Shown: positions 18,478-30,480, numbered from the stretch's first letter. The stretch: DNA of 64,000 nucleotides from Shewanella insulae (GCF_009831655.1 NZ_WRPA01000001.1:372001-436000), one strand, 5' to 3'. Translations and numbers: made by a program. The notes: a model not told the origin generated them from the letters alone.

Positions 18478-18852
18478 TTAAATGCGAGAAAAAACCAACT
18501 GCTGTCCTAAATAGACCATGAATAAACATAGACATAGGTTCAGAGCGATATTTGTAAATGCTTTCAACCAGGCGCCCTGCTGCATCAATAGCAGGGTTTC
18601 GTTCGAAAAAGTTGAAAACGTCGTAAGTGCTCCTAATAACCCAACACCTACTAATGCTTTGATTTCAGGACTGACCTGACTCGCCTCACCTAGGGCATAG
18701 ATCACGCCCATCAGGAAGGAGCCGATCACATTGACCATGAGTGTACCAAAAGGAAAAGAAGAGCCAAACACCTGAATCATGAATATTGAAATAAGATAAC
18801 GAAATACGGCGCCGATGGAACCACCCAAGGCCACAAAAATGAGATTATTCAT
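18478..18852 (-). CDS. crcB: fluoride ion channel CrcB/Fluc
   Basis: Four-helix membrane channel of 124 residues that exports fluoride as a dual-topology dimer. The hallmark [11 protein letters not shown] lies at residues 10-20, then [15 protein letters not shown] near residues 36-50 (the pore-lining asparagine), and [15 protein letters not shown] near residues 73-87 (the phenylalanine box and sodium-site region). It overlaps the end of rarA by eight bases, suggesting coupled translation. No fluoride riboswitch can be placed here because the upstream region is coding. Confidence 0.95.
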   Translation of the reverse strand: MNNLIFVALGGSIGAVFRYLISIFMIQVFGSSFPFGTLMVNVIGSFLMGVIYALGEASQVSPEIKALVGVGLLGALTTFSTFSNETLLLMQQGAWLKAFTNIALNLCLCLFMVYLGQQLVFSRI

Positions 18853-20176
18853 AGCGTTTCACCTCACTTGCCCTGTCCATTTCTGCCAAGGTGGCCAGCT
18901 TGGTCTTGATACGCTTCTCGAAACCATGCTCGCTGGGGTAATAAAACTGCGTGCCTGCTAGCGGCTCGGGGAAATAGCACTCACCGCTGGCATAATGATT
19001 GGGTTCGTCATGGGCGTAGCGATAACCTTCACCAAGGCCGATATCGGCCATCAATTGAGTCGGCGCATTACGCAGATGGTTCGGCACCGGCTGACTGCCG
19101 GTTTCCCGGGCCAACTGACGCGCCGCCTTGAAGGCGGTATAGACTGCGTTACTCTTGGGGGCGCAGGCGAGATAGACCACGGCCTGGGCGATCGCTCGCT
19201 CCCCTTCGGCCGGCCCCACCCTATGGAAACATTCCCAGGCATTGACCGCCACCGACATGGCCACAGGATCGGCGTTACCTATATCTTCCGAAGCGATGGC
19301 GAGCAGGCGGCGAGCCACATAAAGCGGATCGCAGCCGCCCTCGAGCATGCGGCAATACCAGTAGAGCGCCGCATCCGGCGCAGAGCCGCGAATCGACTTA
19401 TGCACCGCAGAGATGAGGTCGTAATATTGATCGCCATTTTTATCGAACCCGGCCAGTTGCTGGCCGGCGACCTCGATGAGCATCGAAGGATTAAACTCGC
19501 CGCCGTCTGGCAACATATCGCTCATCAGTTCGATAAGGTTTAATGCCTTACGGGCATCACCGTCACAGAGACTGGCGAGTTGGCTCGCCACCTCATCTGG
19601 CATCTTCAGCTGGCGCTTACCCAGGCCGCGCTGCTCATCTTCCAGCGCCTGACGGATTATCTTGATGATCTCCGCGTCTTCCAGGCGCTTGATCAGATAG
19701 ACTCTGGCGCGGGACAGCAGCGCGTTATTGATCTCAAACGAAGGGTTTTCCGTGGTGGCACCGATAAAAATCACAGTGCCATCTTCGATAAAGGGCAAGA
19801 AGGCATCTTGCTGACTCTTGTTGAACCTGTGCACCTCGTCGACAAACAGCAAGGTCCGCTGCCCACGGGACTGGGCCACACTCTTGGCGTGCTCGATGGC
19901 GGCGCGGATCTCTTTGACCCCTGAGGTGACTGCAGAGATCCGCTCGACATGAGCATTGGCATGATGAGCAACCAGCTCGGCAAGCGTTGTCTTGCCAGTG
20001 CCCGGTGGTCCCCAAAACATCATGGAGTGGGCTCTGCCAGCCTCGAGGGCTTGACGCAGGGGCTTGCCCTCACCTAACAGATGATCTTGGCCTATATACT
20101 GCGCCAGGGTTTCCGGCCGCATTCTTGCGGCGAGCGGACGAAAATCGGGAGCGAAATCGAAACTTAAGCTAGACAC
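18845..20176 (-). CDS. rarA: replication-associated recombination protein RarA (MgsA)
   Basis: AAA+ ATPase of 443 residues related to clamp-loader subunits and eukaryotic WRNIP1; acts at stalled replication forks. The Walker A motif [12 protein letters not shown] is near residues 55-66, Walker [19 protein letters not shown] near 109-126, and sensor 1 [13 protein letters not shown] shortly after. The C-terminal tetramerisation region carries [15 protein letters not shown]. Its place between lolA and serS is conserved in gammaproteobacteria. Confidence 0.96.
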   Translation of the reverse strand: MSSLSFDFAPDFRPLAARMRPETLAQYIGQDHLLGEGKPLRQALEAGRAHSMMFWGPPGTGKTTLAELVAHHANAHVERISAVTSGVKEIRAAIEHAKSVAQSRGQRTLLFVDEVHRFNKSQQDAFLPFIEDGTVIFIGATTENPSFEINNALLSRARVYLIKRLEDAEIIKIIRQALEDEQRGLGKRQLKMPDEVASQLASLCDGDARKALNLIELMSDMLPDGGEFNPSMLIEVAGQQLAGFDKNGDQYYDLISAVHKSIRGSAPDAALYWYCRMLEGGCDPLYVARRLLAIASEDIGNADPVAMSVAVNAWECFHRVGPAEGERAIAQAVVYLACAPKSNAVYTAFKAARQLARETGSQPVPNHLRNAPTQLMADIGLGEGYRYAHDEPNHYASGECYFPEPLAGTQFYYPSEHGFEKRIKTKLATLAEMDRASEVKRYE

Positions 20177-20197
20177 TATTGGCTTTAATCCAATGAT

Positions 20198-20824
20198 TTA
20201 ATCCAAAGCCTTAAGGCGCTGATCGTCGATATCGACGCCTTCGGGAACGGTAAATTGAAACAGGTTAGCATCGGCGTCCATCAAAGGCGCTTGGGCTGAC
20301 AGGTTAAAGACGCTGAGGTTACCCTGCTGGTCTGTCAGCTTCATCACCTCGAGTTGCTTATCCTTAAAGCAGACCTCGACCCCGGTCACACTGGCATCGA
20401 CGGCCTTTGGGGTGATCTGATAACAATCATCTTGTTGTCTGACCTGATAGGCCTTCCAGGTTGCTTCGTCGCGGTGAACCAAGAGAGCAATCGGCGAAGC
20501 ATCTATGGCTTGATTGAAATCCAACACAGATACCTCTTCGGCGAACGGATTATAGATCCATACATCCGTGCCATCGGCAACGATAAGCGACTCATCGGGC
20601 TCGGTCAGATGCCAGTAAAATTGATTGGGCACCGCCAAGACAAAGGTGCCCGTGCCCTGCTGGATCACCTTGTTATTAACATCGGTCACCTGCTGGCTAA
20701 AATTGGCCTTAAGGTTGTCTAGCTGGGCCAGTGCATCCTTTAAGGCTGCGGCGTCATCGGCGTAGCTTGATGTAGCCATCACCAAAGGAAAGGCACAGAC
20801 TAATTGAGATAAGGGCTTTAACAT
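20198..20824 (-). CDS. lolA: outer-membrane lipoprotein carrier protein LolA
   Basis: Periplasmic chaperone that takes lipoproteins from LolCDE and hands them to LolB. A signal peptide ([20 protein letters not shown], cleavage near SYA) precedes the LolA fold with the early LKANFSQQV motif and the [18 protein letters not shown] segment. ATG 20824 is chosen over ATG 20839 because AAAGGA lies seven bases before it; this gives 208 residues, the usual length. It lies 21 bases before rarA and after ftsK, conserved synteny. Confidence 0.93.
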   Translation of the reverse strand: MLKPLSQLVCAFPLVMATSSYADDAAALKDALAQLDNLKANFSQQVTDVNNKVIQQGTGTFVLAVPNQFYWHLTEPDESLIVADGTDVWIYNPFAEEVSVLDFNQAIDASPIALLVHRDEATWKAYQVRQQDDCYQITPKAVDASVTGVEVCFKDKQLEVMKLTDQQGNLSVFNLSAQAPLMDADANLFQFTVPEGVDIDDQRLKALD

Positions 20825-20958
20825 TGCAAATCCTTTCATTTTAAAAGCGCTCGCTATTAACTTGCTTTACTGTCCACTTCATATCTCGGGACTTTTAACG
20901 CTCAACGCTTAATACGAGAGTGTTACACGAGTTTGTCACGATAATGATTAACGAGAGC

Positions 20959-23478
20959 TTAATAATCTTTCGGCGGTGGAGGCGCTAACACCTCACGGTT
21001 ACCATTATGACCTTGAGAGCTCACGACCCCCTGCATCTCCATCTGTTCTATGATGCGAGCCGCGCGGTTATAGCCAATCTTAAACTTACGCTGCACGCTG
21101 GAGATAGAACCACGGCGAGTCTCGGTAACGAAGGCCACGGCCTCATCGTAGAGAGAATCCATCTCTTCATCATTCTCGGCGGCTTCACCAGGTAAAAGCA
21201 CCTGCTCGCCTTCGGCCGAACCTTGTAGTATCTCATCAATATATTGTGGCTTGCCTCGGCTATGCCAGTCGGCTACCACGGCATGAACTTCATGGTCATC
21301 TATAAAGGCGCCATGGACACGGATAGGCACACTGGTGCCCGGTGGCAGATAGAGCATGTCACCCATACCGAGCAGGGTCTCTGCCCCCTGCTGATCTAAG
21401 ATGGTACGCGAATCGATACGAGAAGATACCTGAAACGCCATACGGGTCGGGATGTTGGCCTTAATCAGACCCGTAATCACATCGACCGACGGACGCTGGG
21501 TCGCCAAGATAAGGTGAATACCAGCCGCACGCGCCTTCTGGGCAATGCGGGCGATCAACTCTTCCACCTTCTTACCCACGATCATCATCATGTCGGCGAA
21601 CTCATCGACCACCACCACGATAGACGGCAGCTTATCTAACTCTGGCGCCTGCTCTTCCATGCTGTCTTGTGAACGCCATAGGGGATCTGTTATCACCTCA
21701 CCGCGCTCCTTGGCTTCCTTGATCTTGGCGTTATAACCCTTAAGGTTACGAACCCCGAGGGCCGACATCAGCTTATAACGACGCTCCATCTCGCCCACAC
21801 ACCAGCGTAGGGAGTTGGCAGCTTCCTTCATATCGGTCACCACCTCACAGAGTAGGTGTGGAATGCCTTCATATACAGAGAGTTCCAACATCTTAGGGTC
21901 TATCATGATGAAGCGTACATCGTCGGGCCCAGACTTATATAGCAAGCTGGTTATCATCACGTTAACCCCAACAGACTTACCCGAACCTGTGGTACCGGCA
22001 ACCAGGAGGTGTGGCATCTTGCCAAGGTCAACCACAACGGGCTCGCCTGAGATATCCTGACCCAGCACCATGCTGAGGTGCGACTTGCTATGCTCGAAGG
22101 CTTCGCTACCCAGCACGTCGCGCATAAATACGGTTTCGCGGAACTTGTTGGGGATCTCCAGACCCACATAGGCCTTACCCGGTATCACCTCGACCACACG
22201 AACGCTCTCGGCTAGCAGTGAGCGCGCCAAGTCTTTAGACAGGTTGGTGATCTTAGAGGCTTTCACCCCAGGTGCTAGCTCCAATTCGAAACGGGTCACC
22301 ACGGGGCCTGGGAAGACACCCACTACCTTGGCAACAATATTAAAGTCCGCCAGTTTAACCTCGACCAGACGGGCAACCTGATCAAGCTCCTCCTGGCTGA
22401 TAGGGTTTGTCTTACGGTTTGGCACGTCGAGCAGTGAAATATCCGGCAGCGGAGTCACCGGCTTCTTCGGCTGTGCCTCTTCACCGCCCGGTAGCACCAC
22501 TATGCCATCGACAATCTTAGCCTGCTCAGCTTTCTGTTTCTTAGGCAGTACGGCGCCAGTCGATTGCTTGGTATCAAAGTCGATTGAGACTTCATCCTCC
22601 TGAGCACTAAAACTCAGAGCAGGCTCTTGTGCTTCTGGCTCGGCAGCAACGGGCGCTGCCGTTGGCAGGCTGAAGCTTGGCTCCTTGGCCCGCCCGCGAG
22701 AAGAAGAGGCCGATTCAGCCTCATCTTCATAGCAGTCATCATCCTCATCTTCGTATGCGTCCTCTTCAGCCCTAGCCAAGGCCTTTTGACGGCGAGATTC
22801 CTTAAATCTGTCAAATACAGACATAAAGCCCTTAGTGTCGTCGGTTTCAGGCGCGCTGGAGAACTTCTCAGGGACATGCTTAAGCTGTTTGAAACACCAG
22901 ATGGTGCCAAAGCCTATTACCTCGACCACGGTTAGCCAGCTGATTCCGGTAAGCAAGGTAAAACCAGCCCCTACGAAACAGAGCAGCAGCAAAGTGGTGC
23001 CTAGCTGATTAAAATAGGGCAGCATGGCATCGGCTATCACATCACCGGAGACGCCACCGGCTGAAAATTCGTATATGTCATTGGCATTCATGCTGGCCAG
23101 GGATGCCAGACTAAAGGTGATCAACAAGAAGCCGATCAGCCTTAGGCCCACCGAAAAGTAATCGATCTCCAACAGACGATGGATACGCTTGAACAACAGC
23201 CACCCCGTCACTGCGACTATGATAGGAATAAGATAAGCGGTATATCCGAAGAAATAGAAGAGCACGTCGGCGAGCCAGGCTCCCACCGCACCGGTTACAT
23301 TTTTAATCTCACCTTCAAAATTAGACTGACTCCATCCCGGATCAGACGAATGAAAGCTACTAAGCGCAAGCAGTATATAGGTGGCGACCATACAGCAGAT
23401 GATGAGTCCGCCTTCGAGCAGACGCTGCAGACCGCTGAGTGTTTTGACGCTATTTCCCTGAGACAAAAGACAACCCAC
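20959..23478 (-). CDS. ftsK: DNA translocase FtsK
   Basis: Division-septum DNA pump that resolves chromosome dimers through XerCD/dif. The N-terminus has about four membrane helices (residues 18-180), then an acidic/proline-rich linker (220-360) much shorter than in E. coli, which explains 839 instead of about 1330 residues. The RecA-like motor has Walker [15 protein letters not shown] and Walker [15 protein letters not shown]. The C-terminal gamma winged helix ([19 protein letters not shown]) reads KOPS. GTG 23478 has no clear ribosome site; TTG 23466 (MSQGNSV, resembling the E. coli start) is an equally plausible start. Confidence 0.96.
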   Translation of the reverse strand: MGCLLSQGNSVKTLSGLQRLLEGGLIICCMVATYILLALSSFHSSDPGWSQSNFEGEIKNVTGAVGAWLADVLFYFFGYTAYLIPIIVAVTGWLLFKRIHRLLEIDYFSVGLRLIGFLLITFSLASLASMNANDIYEFSAGGVSGDVIADAMLPYFNQLGTTLLLLCFVGAGFTLLTGISWLTVVEVIGFGTIWCFKQLKHVPEKFSSAPETDDTKGFMSVFDRFKESRRQKALARAEEDAYEDEDDDCYEDEAESASSSRGRAKEPSFSLPTAAPVAAEPEAQEPALSFSAQEDEVSIDFDTKQSTGAVLPKKQKAEQAKIVDGIVVLPGGEEAQPKKPVTPLPDISLLDVPNRKTNPISQEELDQVARLVEVKLADFNIVAKVVGVFPGPVVTRFELELAPGVKASKITNLSKDLARSLLAESVRVVEVIPGKAYVGLEIPNKFRETVFMRDVLGSEAFEHSKSHLSMVLGQDISGEPVVVDLGKMPHLLVAGTTGSGKSVGVNVMITSLLYKSGPDDVRFIMIDPKMLELSVYEGIPHLLCEVVTDMKEAANSLRWCVGEMERRYKLMSALGVRNLKGYNAKIKEAKERGEVITDPLWRSQDSMEEQAPELDKLPSIVVVVDEFADMMMIVGKKVEELIARIAQKARAAGIHLILATQRPSVDVITGLIKANIPTRMAFQVSSRIDSRTILDQQGAETLLGMGDMLYLPPGTSVPIRVHGAFIDDHEVHAVVADWHSRGKPQYIDEILQGSAEGEQVLLPGEAAENDEEMDSLYDEAVAFVTETRRGSISSVQRKFKIGYNRAARIIEQMEMQGVVSSQGHNGNREVLAPPPPKDY

Positions 23479-23602
23479 AAAGCAAAAACGAAAAAGATGA
23501 GCCTAAGATATCAAAATAATTCGCGCTATGCAGCGTTTTACCTGCCTATACAGCACAATAGCGAAGTAAAAGCTGGTCATTGGTGAAAAACTATTCGAGG
23601 TG

Positions 23603-23633
23603 AAAAAAAAGGAGCCTGAATGGCCCCTTTTTT
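23603..23633 (-). terminator. terminator after lrp
   Basis: Minus-strand AAAAAAGGGGCC-ATTCA-GGCTCCTTTTTTTT. The stem has one imperfect position, followed by a long T run. It separates lrp from ftsK. Confidence 0.75.
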
Positions 23634-23649
23634 ACGACATAAATCGTTT

Positions 23650-24153
23650 TTAAGACTCAGCCGTTACATTGATTGCAACTCTATTAGTCTGCTTGACTTC
23701 TTCCATCACAACGTAGGTACGAGTATCAGAAACAGCGGGCAACTTCAGTAGAGTTTCACCTAACAAGCGACGATAGGCAGACATGTCAGAAACACGGGTC
23801 TTCAATAAATAGTCGAAGTCGCCAGAAACCAGATGACATTCCTGAATATCATCAAGCAGCTGTACGGCACGATTAAACTTATCAAATACTTCTGCAGTAT
23901 CGCGATTTAGCGTGATTTCTACGAACACAAGTAATGATGCCCCAAGGTAATGGGGATTTACTAGCGCAGTATATCCATTGATGTAACCTTGCTTTTCGAG
24001 TCTTTTAACTCTCTCTAAACAGGGAGTGGGGCTCAGCCCTACACGCTTTGACAACTCAACATTCGAAATGCGGCCGTCCATTTGCAACTCGTTAAGGATG
24101 TTACGATCGATCCGATCTAAGTCTTTTATAGGACTCTTTTTATTATTAACCAT
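23650..24153 (-). CDS. lrp: leucine-responsive regulatory protein Lrp
   Basis: Feast/famine global regulator, 167 residues. The N-terminal helix-turn-helix (IDRNILNELQMDGRISNVEL, then KRVGLSPTPCLERVKRLEKQG) is nearly identical in type to E. coli Lrp. The C-terminal RAM domain (about residues 75-155) contains VSGDFDYLLKTRVSDMSAYRRLL. It is divergent from ald across a 180-base AT-rich gap. Lrp-family proteins commonly control alanine and branched-chain metabolism, so regulation of ald is plausible; that is inference. The E. coli order trxB-lrp-ftsK is kept here with ald inserted. Confidence 0.95.
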   Translation of the reverse strand: MVNNKKSPIKDLDRIDRNILNELQMDGRISNVELSKRVGLSPTPCLERVKRLEKQGYINGYTALVNPHYLGASLLVFVEITLNRDTAEVFDKFNRAVQLLDDIQECHLVSGDFDYLLKTRVSDMSAYRRLLGETLLKLPAVSDTRTYVVMEEVKQTNRVAINVTAES

Positions 24154-24332
24154 ATTTATAACCTTGCTTTATCACTAAAACAACATTTACTGCTACGTAT
24201 GTCTAAAGTTCAGCAGCATTAACTGCCGAAGTGATACTATACTAGATTTCCCTGAAACAATCACGTTCAGGACCTATAAAATAACAATTCAACCCAGAAT
24301 AAATGGGTTTTTATTCAATTTGAGGCTCGAAG

Positions 24333-25448
24333 ATGATAATTGGTGTACCTAAAGAAATCAAAAACCACGAATATCGTGTTGGTATGGTGCCGTCAAGTGT
24401 CCGCGAATTGACCCTAAAAGGTCATGAAGTATTTGTAGAGAAAAGTGCTGGTGTTGGGATCGGTTTTAGCGACCAGGACTATGTCGATGTTGGCGCATCA
24501 ATCTTAGACACTGCTGCTGAAGTGTTTGCGAAAGCAGAAATGATCGTTAAGGTTAAAGAGCCTCAAGCGGTCGAGCGCGCCATGTTGCGTGAAGATCAGT
24601 TGCTGTTCACTTATCTTCATCTTGCCCCGGATCTGCCACAAACTGAAGATCTCGTTAAAAGCGGTGCCGTCTGTATCGCCTATGAGACTGTGACCGATAA
24701 CCGTGGTGGTCTTCCCCTACTCGCGCCAATGTCTGAAGTTGCCGGTCGTATGTCTATCCAAGCTGGTGCCATGGCACTAGAGAAATCTAAGGGTGGCCGT
24801 GGCATGCTACTCGGTGGCGTACCCGGTGTTGAGCCTGCAAAAGTCGTTATCATCGGCGGTGGCATGGTAGGTACTAACGCTGCGCAAATGGCCGTAGGTC
24901 TTGGCGCCGACGTTGTTATCCTAGATCGCAGCATCGATGCACTACGTCGTCTAAACGTTCAGTTCGACAACCGCGTAAAGGCGATCTATTCAACGGCCGA
25001 CGCTATCGAAAAACACGTACTGGAAGCCGACCTAGTGATCGGTGGTGTACTGGTTCCTGGCGCTGCAGCACCTAAGCTAGTGACCAAAGAGCTCATTAAG
25101 CGTATGAAGCCAGGCAGCGCTATCGTTGACGTCGCCATCGACCAAGGCGGTTGTGTCGAGACCTCTCACGCTACGACTCACCAAGACCCAACCTACATCG
25201 TTGACGACGTAGTACACTACTGTGTGGCAAACATGCCTGGTGCAGTGGCCCGTACTTCTACCTTTGCACTGAACAATGCCACCCTGCCCTACATCATCAA
25301 GTTGGCAGACCTGGGCTATCGCGAAGCATTACGTCAAGACAAGCACCTGCTAAACGGCTTGAACGTGATGCATGGCAAGGTAACTTGCAAAGAAGTTGCC
25401 GAAGCCCTCAACTTTGAGTTTGTCGATCCAAGCGTACTGCTCGCTTAA
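24333..25448 (+). CDS. ald: alanine dehydrogenase
   Basis: NAD-dependent L-alanine dehydrogenase (alanine to pyruvate plus ammonia), 371 residues, the usual length. The N-terminal signature [20 protein letters not shown], substrate-binding KVKEPQ near residue 75 and catalytic histidine in FTYLHLAPD are present. The Rossmann motif [14 protein letters not shown] and the family signature [11 protein letters not shown] follow. GAGG lies eight bases before the ATG. It is divergent from lrp and ends at a terminator. Confidence 0.97.
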   Translation: MIIGVPKEIKNHEYRVGMVPSSVRELTLKGHEVFVEKSAGVGIGFSDQDYVDVGASILDTAAEVFAKAEMIVKVKEPQAVERAMLREDQLLFTYLHLAPDLPQTEDLVKSGAVCIAYETVTDNRGGLPLLAPMSEVAGRMSIQAGAMALEKSKGGRGMLLGGVPGVEPAKVVIIGGGMVGTNAAQMAVGLGADVVILDRSIDALRRLNVQFDNRVKAIYSTADAIEKHVLEADLVIGGVLVPGAAAPKLVTKELIKRMKPGSAIVDVAIDQGGCVETSHATTHQDPTYIVDDVVHYCVANMPGAVARTSTFALNNATLPYIIKLADLGYREALRQDKHLLNGLNVMHGKVTCKEVAEALNFEFVDPSVLLA

Positions 25449-25465
25449 TCACTCACAGGGTGTAA

Positions 25466-26530
<1,065 letters not shown>

Positions 26531-26544
26531 GCGTTTGTGATTTT

Positions 26545-26574
26545 AAAAAAGCAGGCCGAGTGCCTGCTTTTTTT
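26545..26574 (+). terminator. terminator after trxB
   Basis: AAAAAGCAGGC-CGAGT-GCCTGCTTTTTTT hairpin. Confidence 0.9.
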
Positions 26575-26615
26575 GTTTTTAAGATCAGTCAAATAAATTT
26601 GAGATGATCGGGGAC

Positions 26616-26641
26616 AAAAAAAGGGACCCAGGGGTCCCTTT
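26616..26641 (-). terminator. terminator of the thrS-infC-rpmI-rplT operon
   Basis: On the minus strand AAAGGGACCCC-TGGGTCCCTTTTTTT: a strong stem with T run, 19 bases after the rplT stop. Confidence 0.88.
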
Positions 26642-26659
26642 CAAAGCAAAGCTCACTAA

Positions 26660-27019
26660 TTACTTAGCTAGAGCTTCTTTTGCCTTTTCAACTAGAGTGG
26701 CGAAAACCACTTTGTCGAATACAGCGATGTCTGCCAAAATCTTACGATCGATTTCGATAGACGCCTTTTTCAGACCGTTGATGAAACGGCTGTAAGACAG
26801 ACCATTTTGACGAGAAGCCGCATTGATACGTGCAATCCACAGTTGACGGAATTGACGTTTCTTTTGACGACGGTCACGGTAAGCATATTGGCCAGCTTTG
26901 GTTACTGCTTGCTTAGCAACACGGTAAGTACGTGAGCGAGCTCCGTAATAACCTTTGGCTAGTTTCAGTACTTTCTTGTGACGAGCACGAGCGGTTACAC
27001 CACGCTTAACTCTAGGCAT
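26660..27019 (-). CDS. rplT: 50S ribosomal protein L20
   Basis: Basic large-subunit assembly protein, 119 residues. Signature motifs are [21 protein letters not shown] at the N-terminus and [18 protein letters not shown] centrally. L20 also represses its own operon in E. coli by binding the rpmI leader mRNA. Last gene of the operon, 18 bases after rpmI. Confidence 0.99.
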
Positions 27020-27037
27020 TGTTCTTTACTCCTCTAA

Positions 27038-27232
27038 TTAAGCGTATGGTAGTTGACGTGCAATTGCTGGCACATCAGACTTCGCAACTAAACATTTAGC
27101 ACGTAAGTGACGTTTACGCTTAGTGCTCTTCTTGGTCAAAATATGACGTAAATGGGCTTGCTTGCGCTTAAAACCGTTAGCGGTTTTCTTAAAACGCTTT
27201 TGTACACCCTTGTCTGTTTTCATTTTAGGCAT
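27038..27232 (-). CDS. rpmI: 50S ribosomal protein L35
   Basis: A 64-residue basic ribosomal protein beginning [20 protein letters not shown] with the [22 protein letters not shown] core, all typical of L35. It follows infC after an 87-base gap that contains a stem-loop. Confidence 0.99.
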   Translation of the reverse strand: MPKMKTDKGVQKRFKKTANGFKRKQAHLRHILTKKSTKRKRHLRAKCLVAKSDVPAIARQLPYA

Positions 27233-27273
27233 TGCTAAAACTCCGCATTGGGAAATTAATAAAACGCAAGGCG

Positions 27274-27301
27274 AGCAGAGGCCCTCAGAGAGGTCTCTGC
27301 T
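27274..27301 (-). promoter_or_regulatory. stem-loop in the infC-rpmI gap, possible L20 regulatory element
   Basis: AGCAGAG (minus strand, 27301-27295) pairs perfectly with CTCTGCT (27280-27274), with two more G-C pairs inside one mismatch. It lies about 40 bases before the rpmI start. In E. coli, L20 autoregulation acts on structured RNA in this same gap. The functional link is inference; no T run follows, so it is not an obvious terminator. Confidence 0.45.
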
Positions 27302-27319
27302 ACTTTTATATTTGCCTTA

Positions 27320-27862
27320 CTATTTCTTTTTCGGCGCGAGTACCATCACAGCCTGGCGACCTTCCATTTTTGGAAAAGCCTCCACGATTGCTATCTCAGC
27401 CAGGTCATCTTTAATACGATTCAAAAGATTCATACCAAGACTCTGGTGAGCCATCTCGCGACCACGGAAACGCAGCGTTACTTTCGCCTTGTCGCCGTCT
27501 TCTAGAAAACGCTTCAGGTTGCGTAGTTTTACCTGATAGTCATTTTCGTCAGTACCGGGACGGAATTTAACTTCCTTCACCTGTATCTGTTTCTGCTTCT
27601 TCTTTTGCTCTTTTTGGGCCTTAGCCTTATCAAAAAGATACTTTCCGTAGTCCATTATGCGACATACAGGCGGCTCAGCGTTAGGGCTGATCTCTACGAG
27701 ATCTACGCCAGCTTCATCTGCAAGTTCTTGCGCTTCGCGAAGACTTACAATGCCGATAGTTTCTCCGTCTAGTCCATTTAGGCGTACTTCAGATACACCA
27801 ACAATGAGCTCGTTAATTCTATTCGCCGCTGCTTTACGCACGTCTGCTTTCTTGATCTTTAT
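27320..27862 (-). CDS. infC: translation initiation factor IF-3, probable AUA start
   Basis: Binds the 30S subunit and monitors start-codon choice. The body is typical IF-3 ([23 protein letters not shown], then [19 protein letters not shown] and [11 protein letters not shown]). The first standard start is GTG 27841, but it is 27 bases from any ribosome site. The perfect GGAGGAA at 27869-27875 instead points to ATA 27860-27862, six bases downstream and in frame, giving 181 codons including stop and an N-terminus [18 protein letters not shown]. coli infC uses AUU at the same place for autoregulation by IF-3. The thrS stop lies inside the spacer. Confidence 0.95.
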   Translation of the reverse strand: MKIKKADVRKAAANRINELIVGVSEVRLNGLDGETIGIVSLREAQELADEAGVDLVEISPNAEPPVCRIMDYGKYLFDKAKAQKEQKKKQKQIQVKEVKFRPGTDENDYQVKLRNLKRFLEDGDKAKVTLRFRGREMAHQSLGMNLLNRIKDDLAEIAIVEAFPKMEGRQAVMVLAPKKK

Positions 27863-27865
27863 GAC

Positions 27866-29794
27866 CTATTCCTCCAACAAATTTAGACTACGGAGCGAAA
27901 TCTGTTCTTTAACCATGGCAGCAAATTGATCGATTTGGATCTTGCCTAGGTCAACACCATCTCTGGTTCGCACCGCGACTTCCCTATTTTCCATCTCTTG
28001 ATCACCCACGACCAACAGATAGGGAACACGCCTTAGGGTGTGTTCGCGTATTTTAAAGCCAATCTTTTCATTCCTCAAGTCTTTCGAGGCACGAATCCCC
28101 TGATCTTTAAATAATTTGACCACTTCGTCAACATATTCAGACTGTTTATCGGTGATATTCATCACGACTGCCTGAACCGGTGCCAACCAGGTTGGGAACT
28201 TACCTGCATATTCCTCAATCAGGATACCCAGGAAACGTTCCAGTGACCCCAAGATAGCACGATGAATCATCACAGGTGTTTGACGACTGTTATCTTCGGC
28301 GACATAAGTCGCGCCAAGACGTCCAGGCAATGCATAATCTAGCTGCACCGTACCACACTGCCATGCGCGGTCGAGACAGTCATGCAAGGTGAATTCGATC
28401 TTAGGACCATAGAAGGCACCTTCACCGGGTAAAATTTCATACTCGATGTCGTTAGCCTTAAGGGCTTCCATCAGTGCCTGCTCTGCCCTGTCCCACATGG
28501 CATCGTCGCCGATACGCTTCTCTGGGCGGGTAGAAAGCTTCACCACGATGTCATGGAAGCCAAAGGTCGCGTAGGTATCGTATACCATCTTGATGCAGCC
28601 GCTCACCTCTTGCTGAACCTGCTCTTCGGTACAGAAGATATGGGCATCGTCTTGGGTAAAGCCACGGACTCGCATCAAACCATGGAGAGAACCCGATGGT
28701 TCGTTACGGTGACAGCAGCCAAACTCTGCCATGCGCAGTGGCAGGTCGCGGTATGACTTGAGGCCTTGGTTGAAGATCTGCACGTGACCCGGGCAGTTCA
28801 TCGGCTTAACCGCGTACTCACGGTTTTCAGAATGAGTAGTGAACATAGCCTCGGAATACTTATCCCAGTGGCCACTGCGTTCCCACAATACGCGGTCCAT
28901 CATCAAGGGGCCTTTCACCTCTTGATAGGTGTACTGACCCAGCTTCTGACGAATAAACTTCTCGAGTTCAAGGAACAGGCTCCAACCGTCGTTGTGCCAG
29001 AACACCATACCAGGCGCTTCTTCCTGCATATGATAAAGGTCGAGCTGCTTACCTATCTTACGATGGTCACGCTTAGCGGCTTCTTCGAGACGTGTCAGGT
29101 GTGCCTTAAGGGCCTTCTTGTCAGCCCAGGCCGTGCCATAGATACGCTGCAGCATCTTGTTGTCTGAGTTACCACGCCAGTAGGCGCCGGCAACACTCAT
29201 CAACTTAAAGTGATGACAGAACTTCATGTTAGGCACGTGGGGACCACGACACATGTCGGTATATTCTTCGTGATGATAAAGCGCAGGCTTGTCGTCTTTA
29301 CTGATGTTCTCATCCAAGATAGCCATCTTGTAGCTCTCGCCACGCGACTCAAAGGTATCGCGGGCTTCTTGCCAGCTTACGACGCGCTTCACTACATCAT
29401 AGTTAGTCTTAGCCAGTGCAAGCATGCGCTTCTCTAGCTCGGCTACATCTTCCTCGGTCAGCTTGTGGTCAATATCCACGTCATAGTAAAAACCGTTATC
29501 GATCACCGGGCCGATAGCCATCTTGGTTTCAGGCCACATCTGCTTAATGGCGTGACCCAAGAGGTGAGCACATGAGTGACGTAAGATCTCTAACCCTTCA
29601 TCGTCTTTTGCGGTGATGATAGCGAGCTCAGCATCCGTCTCGATCAGGTCGCAAGCATCTTTCAGCTCGCCATTAACGCGGCCAGCGATACAGGCTTTTG
29701 CAAGACCAGGACCTATGTCAGCGGCGACGTCTAGGGTTGATACGGCGTTTGCAAACTCACGCTTGCTGCCATCGGGAAGTGTAATTACAGGCAT
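27866..29794 (-). CDS. thrS: threonyl-tRNA synthetase
   Basis: Class II synthetase of 642 residues, the same length as E. coli ThrS. It has an N-terminal TGS domain (about 1-60), an editing domain with [13 protein letters not shown] (zinc-type HxxxH) and [10 protein letters not shown], a catalytic core with the zinc cysteine in NCPGHVQIF and motif 2 [26 protein letters not shown], then the C-terminal anticodon-binding domain. TAAGGAT lies seven bases before the ATG. The leader contains an anticodon-arm-like hairpin (separate entry), the mark of ThrS translational autoregulation. It is translationally close-coupled to infC. Confidence 0.98.
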   Translation of the reverse strand: MPVITLPDGSKREFANAVSTLDVAADIGPGLAKACIAGRVNGELKDACDLIETDAELAIITAKDDEGLEILRHSCAHLLGHAIKQMWPETKMAIGPVIDNGFYYDVDIDHKLTEEDVAELEKRMLALAKTNYDVVKRVVSWQEARDTFESRGESYKMAILDENISKDDKPALYHHEEYTDMCRGPHVPNMKFCHHFKLMSVAGAYWRGNSDNKMLQRIYGTAWADKKALKAHLTRLEEAAKRDHRKIGKQLDLYHMQEEAPGMVFWHNDGWSLFLELEKFIRQKLGQYTYQEVKGPLMMDRVLWERSGHWDKYSEAMFTTHSENREYAVKPMNCPGHVQIFNQGLKSYRDLPLRMAEFGCCHRNEPSGSLHGLMRVRGFTQDDAHIFCTEEQVQQEVSGCIKMVYDTYATFGFHDIVVKLSTRPEKRIGDDAMWDRAEQALMEALKANDIEYEILPGEGAFYGPKIEFTLHDCLDRAWQCGTVQLDYALPGRLGATYVAEDNSRQTPVMIHRAILGSLERFLGILIEEYAGKFPTWLAPVQAVVMNITDKQSEYVDEVVKLFKDQGIRASKDLRNEKIGFKIREHTLRRVPYLLVVGDQEMENREVAVRTRDGVDLGKIQIDQFAAMVKEQISLRSLNLLEE

Positions 29795-29813
29795 GTATAA
29801 TCCTTATCCAGTG

Positions 29814-29834
29814 GTGACCCCTACGTAGGGCCAC
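29814..29834 (-). promoter_or_regulatory. thrS translational operator, tRNA-Thr anticodon-arm mimic
   Basis: On the thrS mRNA strand GUGGCCC pairs with GGGUCAC (7 bp, one G-U) around a 7-base loop UACGUAG. The three central loop bases are CGU, a threonine anticodon, about 30 bases before the start codon. E. coli ThrS represses its own translation by binding just such a hairpin (operator domain 2). Sequence and position are seen; the function is by analogy. Confidence 0.72.
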
Positions 29835-29889
29835 TTGGTCATATTGAGAAAAATTTAAGCAACTGAAGCGCAAAACATTACAGGAGTTT

Positions 29890-29911
29890 TAGCCTACCTC
29901 AGCGCAGGCTA
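29890..29911 (-). promoter_or_regulatory. second thrS leader hairpin
   Basis: TAGCCT-GCGCTGAGGT-AGGCTA on the minus strand: 6-bp stem with a 10-base loop, about 100 bases before thrS. It corresponds in order to the upstream operator stem (domain 4) of E. coli thrS, with an AT-rich linker between the two hairpins. Confidence 0.5.
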
Positions 29912-30096
29912 GCCATTCTAGGGCCGCAACAGGCAAATCGCAAGGATTAGCGGTGTCCATTGCACTAAAACATCGCAATCCTCATTGTCTCCCTGCCATT
30001 GTCATCATTTATCCATCTGGATGTCATCGAAGAGTCATTTACTCCCCCTACTCTAGCCGCCATATCGTTATGGCTAAATCGTTAAGGAGCCCGACT

Positions 30097-30360
30097 ATGA
30101 TGAAACTCATTTTATTGACCGCACTTATCTATCAGCCTCTCTATCCAAATGACGGCACGCGGGGCGCCGCAATGTTAGCAAGCTCCGCAGCCCAAACAAG
30201 CCAGCAAACAATGGAAGGGTCAGTTGCTATAACCTCTGCGAATCTAGAGCAATTGAAAGTGGAGATCGCTAGCGAGCTGGATAAACAGCTCAAGGCCTTA
30301 CACTCAGATCTGGCTCAGCAAGACCCTCAGCAGGCATTACTCGCCAGCCAGAATCAATAG
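30097..30360 (+). CDS. hypothetical small protein, 87 aa
   Basis: Unrecognised. ATG 30097 is chosen because AAGGAG (30084-30089) lies seven bases before it; a longer frame from 29953 has no ribosome site and unnatural early composition. The N-terminus MMKLILLTALIYQPLYP is hydrophobic and could be a short signal sequence. The rest is alanine- and glutamine-rich and helical (residues 45-87, LEQLKVEIASELDKQL then DLAQQDPQQALLASQ), perhaps a short coiled coil. It is isolated between the thrS leader and the pteridine reductase gene. Confidence 0.6.
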   Translation: MMKLILLTALIYQPLYPNDGTRGAAMLASSAAQTSQQTMEGSVAITSANLEQLKVEIASELDKQLKALHSDLAQQDPQQALLASQNQ

Positions 30361-30480
30361 CTACGACTTATTTGATAGCCACTGCTTAGGCGATAAACCG
30401 AATCGCTACTGAAAGCCGTTGCCTAACAATATAAAGTCATCCAAGATTATCCCACATGGATAAAAACTATTGGAATGACA

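Larger units (their letters stand above)
29795..30096. other. 302-base intergenic region, mainly the thrS leader
   Basis: Holds the thrS operator hairpins (29814-29834 and 29890-29911) separated by an AT-rich single-stranded stretch, then the promoter regions of thrS (minus) and of the small gene at 30097 (plus). I could not place -35/-10 boxes with confidence. Confidence 0.6.

Noticed and set aside
18853..18900. Fluoride riboswitch before crcB
   Set aside because: The region upstream of crcB is rarA coding sequence and no crcB-motif fold was seen.
29953..30096. Longer start for the small gene at 30097
   Set aside because: No ribosome site, odd composition, and a perfect AAGGAG points to ATG 30097.
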